A stretch of 64,000 nucleotides of DNA, taken from NCBI GenBank assembly GCA_950295325.1, contig OX485806.1, positions 32,800,001 through 32,864,000 on the forward strand, read 5' to 3'. This document shows, piece by piece, positions 32,887-46,600 of the stretch; within the stretch, counting starts at the first letter, position 1, and every line of letters begins with the position of its first letter. Made by a program: the position numbers and the translations under genes. The notes beneath the pieces are model-generated. The model searched no databases, had not been told where the DNA came from, and worked only from the letters and a program-made list of their open reading frames with translations. Origin of the DNA: Polytrichum commune. Lineage: Eukaryota > Streptophyta > Polytrichopsida > Polytrichales > Polytrichaceae.

Positions 32887-34884
32887 GCAAAGAGCATCAT
32901 TGAAGGGATCTTTTAATCTTTTATTTTTGTACTCTCTGCCTTAAAGGTACAAGATGCCATTTGGGGCCCCAAGGTGCCACACGGAGGAGTTTAAGACTAC
33001 TTCTTAATCTTTTTAGTGTCAAGAGTGACTCTATCTAGCTCTAGTTTAGTTCCCTAATGCATTGTTCCAATTGGAACGTACGTAGACGTACAATGCATTC
33101 TAGGGATGTTTGAGCTTGTATAAATGTCAACTTGAACGCATCACAACCACACTACAAAGATCACCTTACAACACCACAACTACACTAACCCCACCACTAC
33201 AAAGATCATTCAGTCATTCAGTTCCCATTGTCACTTTGGTCACCCTGGTTATTATAGTGCCCACCTCGAGAGGGGTTAGTAGTCCTGCACCACTGTTATT
33301 ATGTCCAATGAACATAATACCAAGGGTGGGTTGAACGGGCATTTCAATCATGCTGATCTCATTAAGGTCAACGCACGGTCAACGTTTCTTCTCAACTTGA
33401 AGTCAAATACATACCACATAGTTACATCTAATCACCATGATCAAATTTGTTTTTTCTTTCCTTTTTTGATAGGTTGCGCTAAATATGAATTCAATATCAT
33501 AGATTGGTTAAATTATTATTTCAATATTTGTAGGCTGTTTGAACATATTGTCGTGCACTCTATATACACATACTTGGTCCTTTAGGGTTCAAGTGGTCAT
33601 ATAGGCCTTCCAAATTTTGTAAGAGATTGAACCTAGAATGGTTAAAGTATATTTTAAGCCCATGGTCCAATTATATCCTAACATTTGTCTCCTAGATTAA
33701 TTTCAAACTTTGTCATGTACACTCAAATATAGGTGTGAATTACGATGTGGGTCTTATATGGTCACCCTTCTTAATCGATGTGCATGGAATTTGGCAAGGT
33801 TTGCGTTTAAGTATGGACACACATAAAAAATGTTATGATAAGATTGGACTATACCAAAGTATAGACACCATTATAGGTTCAACAACAATGCAATTGGGAG
33901 GTCTTATATGATCATTTAAGCAAAAAGAGAATACGTAGAATGTTGAGGCGAGCATTGGCCATGGTTACCACGGTGGATATTTTGCAGTGGGGAATTAATT
34001 TTGCCATTGGCCGGGCGGGTGGGGATGGGGGGTGAACAAATTCTTTGCATTGTGAATTTCAAGGTTGCCAGGTTGCCCTTGCTTGGTGGGTTATTGTTTG
34101 GAAGGCAGCGCTGGGAGTATGGGTAGCTGGACAAAGGATATATTTTGGAACGCAGCAGGAAGACTTTGCTACTTAATTTTTTATATTTTTTTGTGAGGCT
34201 CTCTACTTATTTTGTGCGAGGTTGTGTGGGAGGCTCTCTTGCAACTGTTAGGCAATTCCTCAAAGTCTACCATTATCCCATGTTACTAATTTTTTCTTCT
34301 TCAGTTTCAGATGAAGTCTTTGCTTTAGTGAGCTGCAGGGTTTTCATTTGCTTGCCTCGTTTGAAAATCCCTAGCGTGCATGCCCTACTAATCAATGCAT
34401 CTCCTAGTAAGGTGTAGAGAATTCATCGTCTCACTATTTTCGCATACCGTGAAAACTCCGAATCCGAAACTTGAAATGACAAACTTTGCACACAAGAGTA
34501 TTGAGATCCAATCCAAAGGTCCATTTTGTATGTAAAGTTGGAACTGCCCACAATAGGGCCACGTCATATCTTCAGGGGTGGAGCGAATGAGGGCCATGCT
34601 AGAATGTGCATGGAATGCTGACCTGGCTAGAACAGGGGCCCCACCGGCACTAGCCTTCTTCTCCTTGTAGAATTGTAGAAGAGGCTGCCAGTAGGAACGT
34701 GGTGATTTGCAGGATTTTGGTTTTGGTGTAGTTTTGGTTTTGGGTTTGGTGGATTCCGCAGGATTTTGGTGTTGGTTTGGGTGTGGGTGCAAATTGCAGG
34801 GTTTAGGTTTTGGTTTTGGTGCGAATTGCAGGAATTTGGTGTTGGTGAACGCAATAGAGATTGGCAGTCTGCATTGTTAGGAAG
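32887..34884. other. Intergenic stretch upstream of the membrane-protein gene
   Basis: No gene with motifs. 34630-34870 has a G/T-rich stretch (TTTTGGTTTTGGGTTTGG) that may belong to the promoter or leader of the gene starting at 34885. Long frames on the opposite strand there are low complexity. Confidence 0.4.
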
Positions 34885-37800
34885 ATGATGCAGCAGCAGA
34901 AGCAGAGGGAGGAGGGGGAGGGTAGGAAGCAACTTCAAGCCCCTTTCACACAGCTCGCCGCTCGCATTTACGACGCTAAGGTGGGTATACTGTTTGCGTT
35001 GTGGTCATACATGTAAATAATTGCAAGGCTGGCAATAGTCAGAGGAGCTGCATTGAGAATGCTTCGCAAGGAAGAGGGTTAAGCTAACTCAACATATAAT
35101 GTTGGCCATTGAATCCTTGGATTGTCTCATCCAGCTACCAATTGTGTATTATGAAGATTGTTATTTCAACTTTCAGAATTGAATTGGAGTTGAGATGCAA
35201 GAGTTGTGATAGTCCAAAGATTGCCTTTCTCTTTTATAGGCCCTGACCATCATAGAGGCCCTTCCGACTTAACCTAAGATGGGCAATGAGTGCGTTGTGG
35301 TTGTGCTCATATATGTGATTGTGCAAGGGTGGTAATGGGTAGAGGAGCTCCCGATAGAAGAGTGGATAGGTATCCGGCCCTATTGTGGGCACTTCCAACT
35401 TCACAAAAAAATTTGGGCATTGGATCAGATTGTGAATCGTCTCCTCCAATTAGCAATTGCGATGAATCGAAAGGATTGTCATTTCAAGATTCGGAATTGG
35501 AGAGGAGATGCAAAAGTTATCAGAGTCCAAAGTGATTGGAAGGGACCTAGACCCTAAATTGTATACCCGTGGACATGTTATGAATAGTCAGATTTTAAGG
35601 TTTTCTTTCAATACCCTTACCCGCTGTTACACGATAAAAAACAATATCCGCACAACATTGCTCTGGACTGTATTTGAAAGAGCGATGGCTTAAATTCAGT
35701 ATCCTTCAAGACAGTCTTGCTACTTTCTTCTTTCTGGTAGAAATAATTATGCGATTACTTTTTACAAAACATGATGGCAAGGAGAATCTCCTGCCTCATG
35801 CCAAGATCTTAATAATGTTGGTAGCACAATATAGTCATGTGGAGGTGTGTAGTTGTTAGGATACCGATCACATCCTGTAGGTTTCTTGTTGAGGGCTTTG
35901 ATTTTGAGGTTGTTGATGCCAATCCTCAGAAGTCAAAAGTATTGAATTAGATGGGAATGCCACAGTGAGGCATTGGTACAAGAATGTTGCATTTCTGCTC
36001 AGAAGTCGGTCGTGTCTTGTTTGCATTTCGTTGATGTCAGGGTACACATCAGAGCGTCTTCCTGGTAGGTTTTGTATATGTGGACAAATTAATGATGCCA
36101 AGGACCATCTCCTGCTGATGCTACAATCCTCAGAAGCTGAATGTGCTGAATGTATTGAATTCCATAGGAATAGCGCAGTGGGGCATGGACGTTTGGTACA
36201 AGTATCTTGCATTCTGCTGAAAAGTTGGTCACGTCTTGTTCACATATTTTTGATGTCCGGGTAGATGTTTGAGCGTCTTGTTGGTAGGGTTTTGGAAATG
36301 AAGAGTTCATAAAATGTGTTTCATGTATGTGCGGTTGCAGTACCAGCTATCACGTGAGGAGATTGAAGCAGCACAGAAATGTAGGAGTGACATATCATAC
36401 TATCTTGCATATCCAGTCCTCTTTGGCGGTGCTGCAGGAATTGGTGTGTACAAATTGGACCTGCCTTGAAATTCATCATTTGTACCTTAAGATTTGAGAT
36501 CCTGAATTCTTGATAAGAATCAGTTTATTCAGATGCAATGTGGTGAGAATGTTGGTTGACTGCATTTCCTTACAGGCCTTTTCTGGGGTTGTAGTCTGTT
36601 GCAAGCAATTTCTAATAATAACGTTGCATAATATGCCAATGGTGCACTTTTAATGTTCTCCTCAATTGGCTTCTGAAATGTTCAAAATTCTCAAACAAGT
36701 CTTGTTTTGGTTCATGTCACTGATCCAGGATCTTATCGGTTGAGTTATTTGATGCGTGGTAGCATTATAGCAGGTACGTTCTATTTCTTTTTGGAATTGG
36801 TCTTGTCAACACTTGGTGTAAATTGACAGAGAATACAATTTCGAAGGTGGATTTCAAGCTTCTGACTAAGCTCTCATTGCTATGGTATATTGAGTGTTCC
36901 AGTTTGTGGAAGTTCTGTTTTGCTAGTTGTAAGGCAGGGTTTCTCCCTTTATCACTGAAATTTTGTTTCTATGTGCGCTGGCTTAATTACATTCTGCTGT
37001 AAGTAGTAGTGAAAGACTTTGATTCTTTTATGCAATTATTATTGGTGATAGTGGCAGCAACAATTGGTCTTAGTTATGGGGCACAAAAGGCAGAAACAGG
37101 ATGCTTGAAGAAATTCCTTGAACTTGATGGAAGTCAAGTGCAGGCAGAACTTGTTGACATGTATGTTTATCCTCCAAATCTCACTTTGGGTATTTAGATG
37201 CTTCAAGCCTCAAAGGAACACTATCTCTTCTGGCAGTAATTTATATGATAGCGGTTGAAATAATTTTGTCATTGACAATTTCTCATTTTTTTATGAATAT
37301 TCTAGAATGTCAGAACATAGAAGATGTGGTATGCACCTATATTGAGGTGGGCTCGACTCAAAATTTGGTAGACCATGGAGCATTATCCATTGCATGCCAT
37401 GGAGGACTCCATGTAGTTTTTCATCCATTCAAACCTCTTTGAATCCTTAGGACCTCAAGCTCTAGTGTAAAGTGAAGTGGGAGGTCTTAGCATTTTCCAC
37501 CAGTGAGAGATTTTAGAATTCAATGGTCACAGACCTCCAAGCTCTAGTGTGGAATTCCCCTGATTTTATCTGATGTGTTTCATGAATTGCTTTGCAGTTT
37601 GCAAAAAGACTACCCTGATCACCCACTCTTGCGACAAGTGTTAGAGAAGAGGTCTTCTCATTTTGAAGGTGATGAGTCGCAAGTGCCTAAGTTGTTGACA
37701 GCCAGAAAGGGTAAGCATATATACATTATCCACTTGAGACTGCTTTCTGCTATCTGTTCTACATGATGTATTACTGTTTTTGGATCAATTCCGCTTTCTT

Positions 37801-40109
37801 AATGAATTATGTAGTGAGTTAGTTGTTAGGCCAATTATCCTACCTGGTACCCTTTTTATGCATGTTGCACTTTAATTCTGGCTGCATCTATCTGTCTTAC
37901 ATTCTCTTTTATTATTTCCTTTCCTGTTCAGGCATTTGAACTATTGATCAATTTGTTGTCATAAATCTTCTAATGTCTCAATGACAATTGATTGACATGG
38001 TATGTCGGGGCAGTTCCGCCAAGCACATCTGTCAATCTAAATAGTCTCAAAATGTGGCTAAACCAGTTAATCATTTATTGAGCTTGAAAGGATTAGAGTG
38101 AACACATGGGATTCTGTGAGAAGCTGTCTCAAACTTCCCTGCCAACTCGGTTTATGGAAGTCAGAAACTGTGTTTCTGTACTCTCCATCATGGACATATG
38201 GATTGAAATTTGTAGGCTGATTAGAGGTAGCTTTCAAGTCAATGGGACTTTTTGTCCGGAGTTGGTTCCCTATGATTTCTTTGCACTTGTGGTGCATGTT
38301 CGAGGTAGTGTTTGAATCCGAATGAAGAACAACCTATTTTGATCTACTGAGGGCCAAACTCATTTTTAGCACCTCTTGGCATGACAAAATGAGTTTGACC
38401 CAAATGAACCAATATAGAATGTTCTCCTTTCAAACCTCCACATCACCTGCAAGCATGCACCGAACTTGGAAGGTGTTGTATGCAAAACAATCAACTCCGG
38501 CCAAAAGTCATGTGGAGTTAGATGATAACTCTATTGTGTCCAGACGGAAGCAATCACAGCTTTGTGATTTATTCTCCACCTTGGTTTCAATATTGCCACA
38601 CACAACATCAGACGGACCTCCTAAACCCTAAACCCTGAAATCTTTTGCAGTTAATGTATTGAACACTGAGTATACATGTCCTTTGTGCAGATGGGGGCTT
38701 TTTGCAAGAAGCAAGAGGTCTGCATAGCTTGAATAATGATCAGGTAGACTCTGACATCAAAGTTACAGAAAATCAGGCTTCTGCGCCCAGGGACATGCCA
38801 AGACAGGCAATGAGGCGATTCCAGTCGGGTGCTCAACGACGACAAACTGGAAATGAAAGGGAATCGGAGGTCAGTTACACTACAAAGGTGGTCGTGTTTG
38901 TTGTTAATCACCAAAAGCAACTACAACTACAGTTTATTTTATTTATACTTGTATTGTGCAAATCCTTGTGGTTGTAGTTGATGGTGGGGTTAGTCTTCCA
39001 AATCACAACCTATCATTGGGTTAGGTTGTGGACTGAAAAAAGAAATTGAAATGATCATTATCCTTGTTGGCCTTGGATGGTAGTGCTAAAGTGGTTGCCT
39101 CCTCAACTTTCTTCTTGGACCTTGGCCTTGAAACTCTCAAGTGGTGCCACTGGAGTATGAACAACCACCCTAAGGGTGGTTAACTACATGGAGTAGTGGG
39201 TTTGATGGGGTAGGGGTTGGTTGTGGTAGTGGTTGGACTTTAGTATGCCTTTGTCACGGAAATTGAATCAAAAAAGTAAAGCACAACCAACCATAGTGTG
39301 AACAATGCTTCAGATGAGAATTTTTTTGAGAGTTTAGGTTAAAATGCTCAAAACCCCAAACCCCAAACACTTCTACCTAGTTTCTATTCATGCCAAAGCT
39401 CATGTATATGCCTAGTTTATTTACACATTAGGTAGACAGGTCTTAAATGGTTACCTTTTCTGATCAGCGCACTTAATAGGATAATAAACATGCAATGCTG
39501 AGCAATTCCAAATTGAGGCCATAGCAATTTTCGGAGCTTGTACGAAGAGCTCTTATTCATTTTCAAAAGTGAAGATTCTCTTCTTAAACGACCATATAGG
39601 CCTTCCCGATGATGTTGACTATCAAACCTAGAATAGCTGGCTAATTTTGAGCACAAAGGTCCAATCTCTTTCAAACACTGGATGTCTTTTTGATGTCCTT
39701 TCTTAGACTCACACCTAACAATGCACCACTCAATTGCAGGTGTATGATAAAGACGAGTAATTAAATTAGGGCCACTTACCCTAGCAACATTATATTCTCA
39801 GAAAGTGATCTGAAATGTGTCAATGACTGCAATGTGGAAGGCCCTGACTGTTTTGTGAAATCTTTAAAATTGGTTTTTAATCTTGTAATTGTGCAGGGGT
39901 TTGGGGATGCTGGGGACATTCTGGTGGACCCCTTCAGTATAAGTGCCTGGACTGAGATAGATGGTACTGCCAGTGAACAACAAAATGGAAATGCTGGAAT
40001 GAAGGAGTTGCGACGTAGCCGCATGACTAGTGAGGAAAGGCGCGAGCATAATAGAAGGTTGCTTGAACGGAGGGACATAGGCCAAGCAATACATTTTACA
40101 AACTCTTAG
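34885..40109 (+). CDS. Seven-exon gene for a small membrane protein (283 aa), possibly OCIA-like
   Basis: Exons 34885-34980, 36341-36443, 36729-36773, 37058-37160, 37598-37710, 38691-38869 and 39897-40109 all have GT-AG borders and agreeing phases, giving 283 codons and TAG. The order is a basic Gln-rich N-terminus, QLSREEIEAAQKCRSDISYY, a Gly/Ala-rich hydrophobic stretch (residues about 52-72), a second one (SIIAATIGLSYGAQ), CLKKFLELDGSQVQAEL, then a long polar tail ending in a basic helix (EERREHNRRLLERRD). The Cys, the two short hydrophobic segments and the C-x3-F-x2-L-x-x-S spacing recall OCIA-domain proteins of mitochondria. That assignment is tentative. No exon contains a stop or shift, so the gene looks active. 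Start choice: ATG-ATG at 34885; the next ATG follows directly. Confidence 0.6.
34985..36310 (+). repeat. Two tandem duplications in intron 1 of the membrane-protein gene
   Basis: 34985-35230 resembles 35285-35540 (GCAAGG-TGG-AAT-G-AGAGGAGC and the following AATTG-GAGATGCAA blocks). 35925-36085 resembles 36120-36300 (CCTCAGAAG, TTGGTACAAG, CGTCTTGT, GAGCGTCTT blocks). Both pairs are diverged, so they are old. Confidence 0.6.
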
Positions 40110-40129
40110 AAATTGTAACTTGTTACTAT

Positions 40130-40639
40130 GATGCCCTCACAGATTTCATGTCAAGTTGCAAGAAGTTCTGCTTCTTTGTAAGATAGGTATGCCGTCTATA
40201 TAGATTTCTCTTGGATGTTTTGTTTTGAGACTCAAGTTCAAAGGCCTCTTACCTCATCACCTGGCTTGAGAGGTCCAACTGAATTGCTGTCCACATCTAC
40301 ATGTGATTGTAACCTTGCATCATCAATTCTGTTTAAACAAAGAACGACAAAGAATTGCGCTTCAGAGTGTTCAACACTTGAAGCCGAAGACATCACTCAA
40401 GTTCACTGATTGTGGTAAATAGTGTAGGCAAATGGATAACTTCATGTAACTTACCTTGGGCAACCTTACAATGGGGTTCACATTATACACCATTATGGAA
40501 GAAAATAGTGTGCTACCCTAGTTACACATGTCATGCCTCCATGATATACCCACCTACAGAAGCCATAAGAAGCATATTGGTACATTGCTCGGAACAATCT
40601 TTGGCAATCTTTATGGCTATGTTTTAGAGAAAATAAGTA
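40130..40639. other. Gene-free stretch downstream of the membrane-protein gene
   Basis: Probably the 3' region of the gene and decayed repeat DNA. No motif recognised. Confidence 0.4.
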
Positions 40640-41030
40640 ATTGATTGTGGAATTGAACAGAGTCAAAGTGAGAGGGCAAGCAGGTTTCAAGGAAGGTAGA
40701 TCCACTTTGGACCACATTCTCACATTATGTATTTTAATCGAGCAATAAGTATTTGTAGGTCGATGCCCCTATTCTTGTTTTGTTTTGTTGACACAATCCC
40801 ACATGACAAGCTTTGGGCACACCTCCAACGATTAGGTGTGCCATCTCATTTACAACATGCTATAAAAGTCATGTACACCGCAATCTACGCAAAAGTTTGA
40901 ATACATGGCGACACACATGGTGAAGTAATGCTCAACATTGGTATTAAACAAAGATGTCCCCTCTCTCCCACACTATTTGGCTTGTACATTGATGAACTTG
41001 AAACATATTTGGACGATAACTCATGAATAC
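40640..41030 (+). pseudogene. Reverse transcriptase remnant of a non-LTR retrotransposon
   Basis: The plus strand reads QAGFKEGRSTLDHIL, then (after a shift) VDTIPHDKLWAHLQRLGVP, a stop, and NIGIKQRCPLSPTLFGLYID. These are the conserved finger/palm motifs of non-LTR reverse transcriptases (QAGFR, FD-V-H--L, G--QG-PLSP-LF). There are at least one stop and one frame change, and the catalytic YADD part is absent. It may be the same family as the C-terminal remnants at 4216 and 30417. Confidence 0.7.
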
Positions 41031-41597
41031 TTTGGAATTGATTTTTATTCACATTGATTCTTTGAGCCATCTAGTTAAAGGCGAAGAATCGCAAGTATGA
41101 AAGCCTTGATGAGCACGTTAAGGAAAGAAGCAGTAATCGGAGTCACATGTGAGGAACTCAAATCCCATCTATTCAAGGCTTTGGTGCTTCTAACTTTCAC
41201 AAGTAACACTATATTCGGTAATTGGAGACTTTTTGTTGATTATGAGACTATTTAAGGACGCACTTTTCAAATTTGGACCAGTGAACACAACCTAAAAATC
41301 CTACATGTACGTATAATTTTGGATACAATTATTAGACATAAAGGCATCAAAGTGAACAAAAATGTGAAGCATACATGAAAATAGTTGCGTATGAAATGAG
41401 AAATCGTTATGAATGAAAGGGAAGATGTGGAGAATGATTGGAAATTGTTTGAATTCAATGGGATTGAAATACAAATATAATGGAAATACCATCAATGTCT
41501 TGAATAACTTGAAATAGAATAGAAAGCAAGCACTAATATTATGTTCTACACCTAATCGCATTTAGGAGTCCGTCCCACTAGTACGTTTCTAGTCCCA

Positions 41598-42596
41598 CTA
41601 GTCTGTCCCACTATTTTTTTTCGCGGCCTTGTCCTTGCTTTTGGCAGCCTCCATGGCTTTGAAAATCTTCGGCCCGCGGATGTAACCATTTTTGTTGACA
41701 GGACTGGAATATGTGTTGTTCTTCCATATTTCCGGAATCGCTCCTGAATTGTACGAAGTGGTATTGTGAGTGGAATAAGAGTGCGTTTGCGAGAGGGAAT
41801 GTCTTCCGCTTCGGCGGAGGGCCAAACAACGATTGGACTCGGATGATGCGGCCTTGAGGGCGTGCCTATCCAAGGAAGACGTGGAGGAGGGCCGGCCACC
41901 AAGTGAGCGGGTAGCCACCTGCGAAACAACGCCATAGGAAGATAAGAATAAGAATGGAGTGGGGAAAATAATGAAGGCGGTTTGGGATGGGCGCTCGTAA
42001 GGTTATTGGCACGCACATGCAAGTCAAGGAAAGCAAATGCGGGAAAGGGGTTTAGGGTTTGAGGAGGGCACCTTGGCTTTGGGGACGTCCATGCCGGGGA
42101 CGGTGGGCACGAGGGGGGCGTCGACGGGAGCATCCAGAGCCGATCGCACTATGGCACTATTGAATAACGGGTCGGAATCAAGGCGCAAAGGGCCGACGAT
42201 CACAGAGGAGGCTGCGGGGGGAGGAACGGAGTCGGCAGGGGAGGCGTGGCACCGGGGGCCTTCCATGCAGAGACGCCGGCTCGGCCCGCGACGAGCGACG
42301 CCGTCGTCCCTCGAGGGCGACAGGTGTCCCAACCGAACGAGCGTTCGTTTCTCCTTGGAGAGGGGGGAGGGCGACGGGGCGTACGCGAGGGCGACAAGTC
42401 TGGGGGGCGGGCTGTTCACGACGCCGTCGGCGATGCCGATGTTCTGGGAGTAATCCACGGCCGAGGCTGCGTCCACCGCCGAGAATTGGTAGAGGGATGG
42501 CATTTGGAAGTCCGTCACGTCGCGGGAAGGGGAGCCAGGGGCCGAGTGGGGACGGGAAGGGCCGTCGAGGACAGGGGCATCACATATGGGGGCGGA
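41598..42596 (-). CDS. Small Ser-rich basic protein, element B copy (two exons)
   Basis: Exons 42596-42072 and 41918-41598, with the same splice sites as in element A (AAAGCCAAG/GTGCCC; TTTCGCAG). Shared blocks are FQMPSLYQFSAVDAASAVDYS, the Ser-rich STSSLDRHALKAASSES and SLSQTHSYSTH, and a Lys-rich end. Both exons are open, so this gene may be intact although the element is truncated. The N-terminal exon is longer and more GC-rich than in element A. A (CAA)n run lies just upstream at about 42604-42629. Confidence 0.55.
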
Positions 42597-42729
42597 CTGT
42601 GGGCAACAACAACAACAACAACAACAACAAAAGACATCCAAAAATGGAGCAAGCATTAGATAGGTGAACCACATGATAACAAGCACATACATGAAGGCAT
42701 TTCAAATCAATTTATTGAATTTTGCGAGC

Positions 42730-43458
42730 CTCATGATGCTCTTAAATACATTATCGCGGGGGCTTAGCCCCACATTGCCGATGGGGTTGGACCTAACAAA
42801 AAAAAAGGATGCTATCGGCGTGGAGCACAAACCTTCTAAGGTAAGGCGCTAGTGTATCCACCAAAAATGTGTCGTTCCTATCGCTAGTCCAAGTGTCGGG
42901 GAAGATGACGTTGCCCCGGGGGTTCAAGACGCTCTTGGTGGGGCTATCGTCGATGAGGACAGTGTTCTCAGGAGTTGACAACCACCCATGGGGTACCCCC
43001 TGCAGCCGGGGGATGCCTCGCCACAGTCTGGACCTGAGGACCTTGAGGAACTATTGTCCTCCGTCTCGACCGCCGAACTTTGGAACCGGCAAACCCTTTT
43101 CGTCGAGCAATTCATCGCATTCCTCTTGGCCGAGGACGAGGCAAGGGCTCGGGAGATCACGGAAGAGGAAGTTGACGATTGGCTCCGTGTTCTACATGAC
43201 CATGGAGCTCCACACAATGACATGAGCGAACTCGAGCACCTCGCGAAGGAAGTCCCGCAAGCCGGGACGGGCGCAGACAGCCTTGCGGTTTATGAGGGTG
43301 TCGAGCTCGCCATCATAGTCCCTTTCGTCACCTTGACGGAAGGGACGCGTGGGGACCTTGGGGATGTGTTGGGTGACACAACACCCCGTTGAGGTCAAAC
43401 ACAACGAACGGTTTGTTTTGGGTCTGAGGTCCACTGGTCGAGAGGTTGCGACCTATCT
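42730..43458 (-). pseudogene. FCP1/NIF-type phosphatase exon of element B, inactivated
   Basis: After an acceptor AATCACAG the minus strand reads GPPEIGRNLSTSG, then KPFVVFDLNGVLCH, a frameshift, ARPGLRDFLREV, HVIVWSSM and a TAG where element A has Asp. A second TAG follows GGRDGGQ. Then come STPENTVLIDDSPTKS and FPDTW. It ends after KFNKLI like element A. It has the same Asn in DLNG, so that change is a family feature and not decay. Several disruptions make it a pseudogene. Confidence 0.75.
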
Positions 43459-43603
43459 CCGGGGGGCCCTGTGATTAACAATTCGACTAGTTTAATGCTA
43501 TGAGCCAGTAAATAAGATTGCATTAAGGGAAATGACGATGCATTATGGGAAAAGACGAGGAAGTGAGGATAAAAGTGCAAGGAGATTTTGCTCAATGGCA
43601 CAC

Positions 43604-43625
43604 TTGCGAACGTGCGTTCGTGAAT
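43604..43625. repeat. Palindrome, GAAC/GTTC type (element B)
   Basis: TTGCGAACGTGCGTTCGTGAA, shown here without claiming perfect symmetry of the outer bases. It is in the intron upstream of the phosphatase exon, matching the position seen in element A. Confidence 0.7.
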
Positions 43626-43644
43626 GAGGGCTACGGAAGCGGTG

Positions 43645-46600
43645 TGTGAGCCCAAATTTGGTGCCCACATGTGTTTTTAATCCTAAAAAATCATTAGAAC
43701 TTAGGCTTGATATTTATTCAATCATTCAAAATTATAAAAATAGTGAAGCTCTTATGTTTAGATTAGAGTTGAGATTAAAGACTTGAATTGGTGTCACTAG
43801 GAGTTTGATCTTGTGGAGGAAAATAAGGATTAGTTGATTGCGGTTAAGGCCTTGAGCGTGACTTGAGTTCAAACAAACGGCTACCTTAAGGTGTGTGGGT
43901 GTTCATTTTAGGCTCGGCGTGGGTTCATTAAGGGGAAAGGTCGTTACCAACGGATTGGGTTGTTGCTTGATTCCCGGATCTGTGAAGGGGGGTCCCCTGT
44001 TCTGTTCGGAGGAGGCTCTCTCTATCTCTCTCGGTTCGGTGTGTGCAGAATGGCCTGGCCGCCCCTAGGGCCGTCCTGACCCTTACACAAAAAACGATGA
44101 TGGCTGAAGTTTGATGTTGTTGGCCACCTGGGTGCGCATATCCTCATGAGAGGAGACAGATGAGGGCAGCAGTGGCGAGAATCGGTGCTAGGAGAGCACA
44201 GATGCAAGCAAGCTAATACTGTGTGAGTGGCCTAAAGTCTCTGGGCAAGGATAGATTGTTGTGGACACTGGGTGCAGGGGAATTTTGAAGCTTGAGAGTG
44301 GCTTCGCAAGGAAACTGAGTTGAACATTGTGCGAGGGACCTGGCCGTGCATCTTGCACATTGTGTGGAGGAGTGGATTGACAGGGGCAGCCGCGCTGGGA
44401 AGGGGGAGTTCGGAGCCAGCTGCCGAATTCTTAGCTGGGTTGTGGGTCTGGAAGTTGGCAGCCTTCTCTCTTGAATGGCGAGGAAAACACACATCATGAA
44501 TACCTGATTGCTCTCACACTGGAAATGTGTTGCCGGGTCAATTTTTGTGTGTATTCCATTTTCTTTTGGACCATCAGCTCATGCCGAGAGCCTTGAGGGG
44601 ATTGAAAGGCACAGGGCTCGGCGAGCTTCTTGGGCATGCACTACATGATCCCTCGGAAGCTGAATTGCCAGCTAGGGAGGTGACTACCAGAGAATGCAAA
44701 AAATGCTACAGGTTGCGGCACTCTACCAATGCGGCAACGCCTGTCAACTTTAAACCCCCACCCTTGTGCGTTCGTAGTCCGGGTGGGGATCCATAACTCA
44801 CATGCACTTTGCACTCCATTTCTTCCCCAACCACTTGTCACCCAGAATTACCATTGTTTATGGGACACCCAACTTTATTACATAAATCAAGATTTAAGCA
44901 TTTAGAAATGCTTTCATCCTATGGCTACCTGCCACTAGCTAATCTCCCACTCGCACCGCATTCCCTTCAAACTACTAAAACACTCACCACATCACTACAT
45001 CTAACTCACCCTCGTATACGGGAGTCACCCTTGTACCGGGTGGCAAGCACTCATCCTCTCTCTTCCCCTAATCTCCCCCTTATAACCACCAACCAATATT
45101 TAATGCCACCTTGTTGAGGCACTTCCCTCTCTCCCCTTAATCAACCCTTTTAGCCTAAGATCCCTAACCCCTGGATGTTGCCCACAACCCCTTAACATTA
45201 CCAGCAGTCCAGCTACTTGCAACTAAATTCAACGCTGTTCCCTCCAGCCGGTCGCCCGTCAAAGCCCATCAGTACCGGACCTCGACCGTTCTCCTACCCA
45301 ACGGCTTCTGTGACCCACTCGGCTGTCTACAGGCCCGCACCTGTTGAGGTGGCTCGTAGCCTCAACCTCCTTCCGCTTTCCGCCAGCTGGCTTGATATTT
45401 TGCTTAAGTTCTGATGTCGCCGCTCGCTCTCGGCATCATAGTGAATCCTCTCACCCATAACATTCGGTCATCAGGCAATGTTGGCCCTAAAGATTCCACT
45501 GCCGCCTCGCACCCATTGTCAATCACCCTGGTTCCCCCTCTAGTCCTCTGACTTAGAACTTTGCGATCCCAATTGGTGAGAGAACCTTCCTGTTGGCACT
45601 CAATCAGAAATTGTTGCGGCGTTCATCCTCTTTCCAATCATCCAACCATTGCTAAATTGCTCAGGTGCTCTCGCATTCCCAGGTGACCAGATGTTCTGTG
45701 GCCGGATTGAGCCCGATTCTACCAAAATGCGGCCAGGACCAGTCGCCTCTACCTTGAGCGCCCCTCGGATCTTCATCTTTCCTTCCCCGCCTGCATCCAT
45801 CTCAGTCCAGCCGCATCCAGTCACCCTCCAATCCCCTGCAGCTCCCCGCATTCTTTTTCCTCCCCCTCGCTCATCCTCACATCCCCTGTGTGTCGTCTTT
45901 GAATTAGGAGCCCCGCTCCTTCCACCGCCGCTTCATTCCCAAGGCCCCTGAAATTGCTAGGGCACAGTGAACCCCTTCTAATGCTAACCACCCGGGTCCT
46001 TAATTCGGACAATTAACTCCCAACCCCCAATTGACTAGTGGCCAAGCCTTAAACAAACACTAAAGAGCCTTACTCGGCCAATAAGCCCAGCTAGTAGCCT
46101 AAGTTCAAACCCCCGAACCCACTAACTACGTCCAATTAATCCCAACCGATTCCCAACCATAAGGCAATACCCTTTGAGCTTCAAACTTAATTCTAACACA
46201 AGCTCAAAGTTTACACTCTGTTTATGTTTTATAATAATTGATGAAAAATCAAAGTCTAGATTCTAACGACTTTTAAAGGTCAACAACCCATGTGGGCACT
46301 GTTTTGGGCTCACAGCGCCGAAGGGAAGGCATGAATCTTCGAGGATACCTGGAGATCAGGCCTGTAAAGCCTCTCTCCTGGCAAGTACAATCAGAGGCAG
46401 GGGGAAGAAGTGTAGCTCACTGTCAGTTTACCGGTGAGTGATTTCACCGAGTTAAGTGCAGATTCGGACGGCATTGTGGCTCCACACGAAGTAGTTTGTT
46501 CAGCGGCCTTGCTAAAGGGTGTTTGGGACTCTATGGCCGATGCTATTGGGATTCTTCCGCCAGATCTTGTGTGTGGCATTGGTTCACTGATGGAACTTGA

